A stretch of 42,330 nt of DNA from an uncultured Bacteroides sp. GTDB lineage: Bacteria; Bacteroidota; Bacteroidia; Bacteroidales; Bacteroidaceae. The first letter of the stretch is position 1; each line of letters begins with the position of its first letter. Below the pieces are notes generated by a model. That model was given only the letters and a program-made list of their open reading frames with translations, was not told where the DNA came from and did not search any database. Positions 41,794-42,330 of this stretch are shown piece by piece. The DNA lies in contig NZ_URFY01000038.1 of assembly GCF_900547205.1 (NCBI RefSeq), positions 1 to 42,330 on the forward strand, in the 5' to 3' direction. Position numbers and translations under genes: made by a program.

Positions 41794-41856
41794 TATTTCT
41801 TCGATTTTTGATATTATATATTGTTCTCTTTATAGTAAGTATATTCTTAATTTGAA

Positions 41857-42024
41857 TTAAGTTTGAATATTGCACGTGGTGCATCCATACGGTTGTTCCC
41901 GGCATAAGGGGTATTTATAATTTCTAGGAAATACAGGCCGGATGGTCGCAATTGGGGGGGTAAGTACGTTCAATACAGGTTCTGTTTCTCAATTCTTGTT
42001 TATAATTACAAGTATCTTTTTCAT
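41857..42024 (-). pseudogene. Broken small cysteine-rich ORF upstream of the HKD operon
   Basis: From the ATG at 42024 the frame reads MKKILVIINKN, then a TGA, then ETEPVLNVLTPPIATIRPVF and PRNYKYPLCREQPYGCTTCN before a stop at 41857-41859. Ignoring the single TGA it would be a 55-residue peptide with three cysteines near the end. A seven-G tract (on the plus strand at 41954-41960) lies inside it. It may be a decayed small secreted-peptide gene, a leader, or chance. I cannot assign it to a family. Confidence 0.3.
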
Positions 42025-42075
42025 AAGTAATTAGTTTAATGGATTAATTTTAAGTATTCTTCCTTCTTTTAAAGA

Positions 42076-42097
42076 CTCCTTCTGTAATGGGAAGGAG
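42076..42097 (-). other. Leader hairpin near the HKD operon transcription start
   Basis: CTCCTTC (42076-42082) pairs with GAAGGAG (42091-42097) across 8 bases. It lies about 10-30 bases downstream of the -7 box, at the very start of the predicted transcript, and could stabilise or regulate the message. Confidence 0.4.
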
Positions 42098-42107
42098 AAA
42101 TATTTCT

Positions 42108-42138
42108 CAAATATACGGATTTTAAAATAAAAAACAAT
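42108..42138 (-). promoter_or_regulatory. Promoter for the HKD operon region
   Basis: On the minus strand: ATTG (42138-42135), 19 bases, TATATTTG (42115-42108), a perfect -7 box. It lies about 85 bases before the small ORF start and about 315 bases before the 509-residue gene, with no other good promoter between. Confidence 0.5.
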
Positions 42139-42330
42139 AGTGTAATCAGAATTCATAATACGTATGCTAGACTTCGCTTTATAATTAATGGCTGGCATTT
42201 CAACTGTAATTTTCTCCTGACAAAGGTGTTTATTAGAATATAGTATTTGATTCTGTTTTCTTTTGCTAATTATTAATTCAAGTTTCGCAAGTTCAACTTG
42301 CTAGTTTTAATTTGTAAATATCGCAAATAT
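42139..42330. other. Right edge, AT-rich, no gene seen
   Basis: No open frame that I can support. The stretch has a short inverted repeat, AAGTT/AACTT, around 42281-42299 (CAAGTTTCGCAAGTTCAACTTG). The system may extend beyond the window. Confidence 0.4.

Overview
The window looks like a chromosomal segment of a gut Bacteroides. Evidence: Bacteroidota-type promoters (a -7 box TAnnTTTG, sometimes with a TTTG-like -33 box) lie in front of many genes, ribosome-binding sites are mostly weak and AT-rich, and the gene families are typical of the genus (PL29-N/collagen-like lipoprotein, DUF2157-DUF4401-GDYXXLXY, DUF6249-like protein, CbpA/CbpM, etfBA with an acyl-CoA dehydrogenase, and the carboxynorspermidine dehydrogenase-bcp-recA cluster).

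Region 1 (1-4830) is a phase-variable surface locus. A tyrosine recombinase (577-1515) sits beside a 304-bp segment bounded by perfect 20-bp inverted repeats (1525-1544 and 1809-1828). The segment carries a good promoter that now points away from the large collagen-repeat lipoprotein gene (1891-4509), so the gene appears to be in the OFF state. A roughly 150-nt structured element occurs at the window start and again after the lipoprotein gene. Its two copies show compensatory base changes and GNRA-loop hairpins, which suggests that a paralogous locus ends just left of the window.

Region 2 (4861-11670) holds a membrane-protein operon on the minus strand (DUF2157, DUF4401, GDYXXLXY), a small winged-helix protein, and an ECF sigma factor with a probable membrane anti-sigma partner. 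Two divergent ECF-like promoters with identical spacing serve the sigma operon and a DUF6249-like membrane protein. A threonine aldolase and the cbpA-cbpM chaperone pair follow.

Region 3 (11737-26249, minus strand) holds three operons and an outer-membrane gene. The first encodes a small partner protein, a 1686-residue DUF4132-family protein and a free-methionine-(R)-sulfoxide reductase. The second is etfB-etfA-acyl-CoA dehydrogenase. The third is a translationally coupled pair of TPR histidine kinases, the second of which has lost its phospho-acceptor histidine and ATP-site motifs. A TorF-like outer-membrane protein lies upstream of them.

Region 4 (26667-37490) holds a frameshifted DUF1810 gene with a YccF gene, a YeiH-type transporter, recA with bcp and a polyamine dehydrogenase, an unknown secreted protein, a double-META lipoprotein, a DUF3472 protein and dnaK.

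Region 5 (37667 to the right edge) appears more AT-rich and accessory. It has a two-gene, translationally coupled operon: an uncharacterised 509-residue protein followed by an 866-residue protein with two phospholipase-D/HKD nuclease-type motifs. A promoter, a leader hairpin and a broken small cysteine-rich ORF precede it. This is the best candidate for an undescribed system, plausibly defensive. That function is inference, and the system may continue past the right edge.
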